Assembly (NCBI GenBank): GCA_022925895.1
Contig: JAKSYS010000255.1
Coordinates: 1 to 64,000 of the forward strand
Origin: Fragilaria crotonensis
Taxonomy: Eukaryota > Bacillariophyta > Fragilariophyceae > Fragilariales > Fragilariaceae
Direction: 5' to 3'
Length of the DNA: 64,000 bases
The notes under the pieces are model-generated. The model worked only from the letters and a program-made list of their open reading frames with translations, ran no database searches and was not told the origin of the DNA. Of this stretch, positions 62,663 to 64,000 are shown piece by piece; the first letter of the stretch is position 1; every line of letters begins with the position of its first letter. The translations under genes were made by a program, and so were the position numbers.

Positions 62663-63919
62663 TTAGGCTTGATCTTCAAGGCGAGGCGACGACGGCTCTC
62701 CATGTGTTTCCAAAAGACTTACGATATCGAATAGCTCATACTTGCGAGCAATGTCCAGAGCGGTAGACCCAGCTTTATTCTTGCAATTCACATCCACTTT
62801 CTCGTGTTTCAACATGTCGTTAACGACATCCAACTGTCCCCCAAGGGTTGCCCATATAAGAGCAGTATTACCTCGTGAACCTTTGGCATTGACGTCCACC
62901 TTGTTGTGTTTGAGGAATTCGCGAACGACCTCCCAGTGCCCCATATAACTTGCCCACAGAAATGCTGTGAAACCACGTTTGTCTCGGGCATTCACATCCG
63001 TTTGGTGGTGTCCCAGCAACTCGCGAACCACCGCCACACGGTCGAATCGGCTCGCTGCGATGAGGGCGGTAAAATTCCTTTTGGATTTGGCGTTCACATC
63101 CACATTCTCGTGCTTCAACAATTCACGAACCACCTCCAAAAACCCCATGTACATCGCCACGATGAGGGATGTATTACCAGCTTTATCTTTGGCATTCACA
63201 TCCACATTATCGTGCGTCAACAGCACACTAACCACATTCACATGGCCGCGAATACTCGCCGTGATGAGCGCTGTGCAATCTCCTATGTCTTTGGCATTCA
63301 CATCTACGTTGCGGTGCTTCAACAACTCACGCACCACCTCCACATGGCCAGTACAGCTCGCCAGGATGAGAGCTGTGCGATCGAGTCTACCTTTGACATT
63401 GACGTCGACATGATCGTGTTTCAACACCTCGCGAACCATATCGGCATGGCCACGACTACTCGCCGCGAGGAGGGCTGTGCGACCTTCTTTATCCTTGGCA
63501 TTCACATACAATTTTCCGTGCTTGTACAGCGAACAACTCGCGAACCACAGACACGTGCAAAGTCTCGCAAGCCCTGATTAGAGCTGTGCAATGGAAATTG
63601 TCTTTGGCATTCACATCCACATTCATCTGCTTCAACAACTCGCGAACCACCTCTGAATGACCGAAATGGCATGCCACCATAAGAGGTGTGACACCATTGT
63701 GATCATCAGTTGGACAACTCAATTGATTTTTGCTTCCGCAAGTCGCAGTCTCAGCACCATGCGAGCGTCGTTCAAATACTTGACTTGACGGATGTGACCT
63801 TGGTGGATTCTCTTTAGAAACAAGGAATAATTGTTTCTAGGGCAGGCGTGGCCTTCTCTTGGATGGTGAAGTCGCCTGTTGTGACACAGTCCCGTGGTCA
63901 TCTTGTCGATTCTTTCCAT
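62663..63919 (-). pseudogene. Ankyrin-repeat gene with frame breaks (ANK-N)
   Basis: At the 5' side a frame from 63919 reads MERIDKMTTGLCHNRRLHHP, then NNYSLFLKRIHQGHIRQVKY, a diverged N-module (compare ESLFQSVKEGNIDQIRYL). It shifts near 63720 to TPLMVACHFGHSEVVRELLK, and again near 63520 (RELFAVQARK, an insertion in RELLKH) to a clean 282-codon frame with eight repeats. The end modules are GFTAFLWASYMGHWEVVREF, GNTALIWATLGGQLDVVNDM and ETHGEPSSPRLEDQA. The last 110 residues nearly equal those of ANK-M. The gene is broken at its 5' part. The remaining frame is intact but lacks the N-module. Confidence 0.7.
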
Positions 63920-64000
63920 GAACTCTAAACTGGAGTACTAGACAACATCACGCAATTCAACAAAGTCAAAGGCGTTGTCAACTTCATTATTCGCATGCTG
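63920..64000. other. Window edge; nothing recognised
   Basis: The flank upstream of ANK-N. Too short to judge. Confidence 0.3.

Noticed and set aside
1-64000. tRNA, rRNA, CRISPR arrays, operons, bacterial promoters
   Set aside because: None could be supported. Spacing, repeat style and splice-like signals are eukaryotic, and the direct repeats are protein-coding or minisatellite in nature.

Overview
The window looks like nuclear DNA of a eukaryotic microalga, most likely a pennate diatom. The reasons are long ankyrin-repeat (ANK) genes with no introns that I can see, a secreted leucine-rich-repeat (LRR) protein with IPSEIGLLTQL-type repeats on a Pro/Thr-rich stalk, a PIF/Harbinger transposase, many decayed gene copies, and no tRNA, rRNA, operon or CRISPR signal. 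The diatom assignment is inference from protein style; no species can be named from the sequence alone.

Layout. 0-6 kb: the end of a small plus-strand gene, a small minus-strand gene, an orphan ANK N-terminus (772-924), a decaying plus-strand gene with a coiled coil and a Cys-rich end (1.5-3.3 kb), and a broken PIF/Harbinger transposase (3335-5329, minus). 6-18 kb: a giant frameshifted ANK pseudogene (7242-12308) and two 5'-truncated ANK pieces (14.6-15.0, 16.8-17.9 kb). 18-21.2 kb: a region bounded by matching inverted hairpins, holding decayed coding sequence and a 1.1-kb palindrome with tandem repeats at its centre. 21.6-28 kb: one secreted protein gene, made of a signal peptide, about 170 copies of an 8-residue PTAVPTGx repeat and 25 LRRs. 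28-64 kb: a cluster of ANK genes, all on the minus strand except one inverted pseudogene at 31.2-31.7 kb.

The ANK family has constant ends and a variable middle. The N-terminal module carries an LNELNESLFQSV-like motif followed by GADVNAR. The last two repeats (AFLWASYxGHWEVVREFLKH and NTALIWATLxGQLDVV) and the KNKAGSTALDIARKCEL cap are nearly invariant. Between them lie roughly 4 to 45 repeats of 33 residues. Most members share a 5' flank with a CCAAT box and a GACGTCATC (bZIP/CRE-like) site about 300-600 bp before the ATG. Many also share, at their 3' side, a convergent relic of an unrelated coiled-coil gene, here called R1. A second relic, R2, sits beside others. The duplicating unit therefore seems to be R1 (plus) facing ANK (minus) with its promoter, and one complete mirror-image unit lies at 30.8-32.4 kb. 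Mosaic genes, a 2.8-kb tandem duplication and a hAT-like MITE with an empty-site twin show that the cluster is still being rearranged.

How the genes might work together is inference only. The ANK proteins have no signal peptide and no other domain that I recognise, so they are probably intracellular binding scaffolds that diversify by repeat shuffling. The LRR protein should be extracellular. No pathway can be assigned from the sequence.
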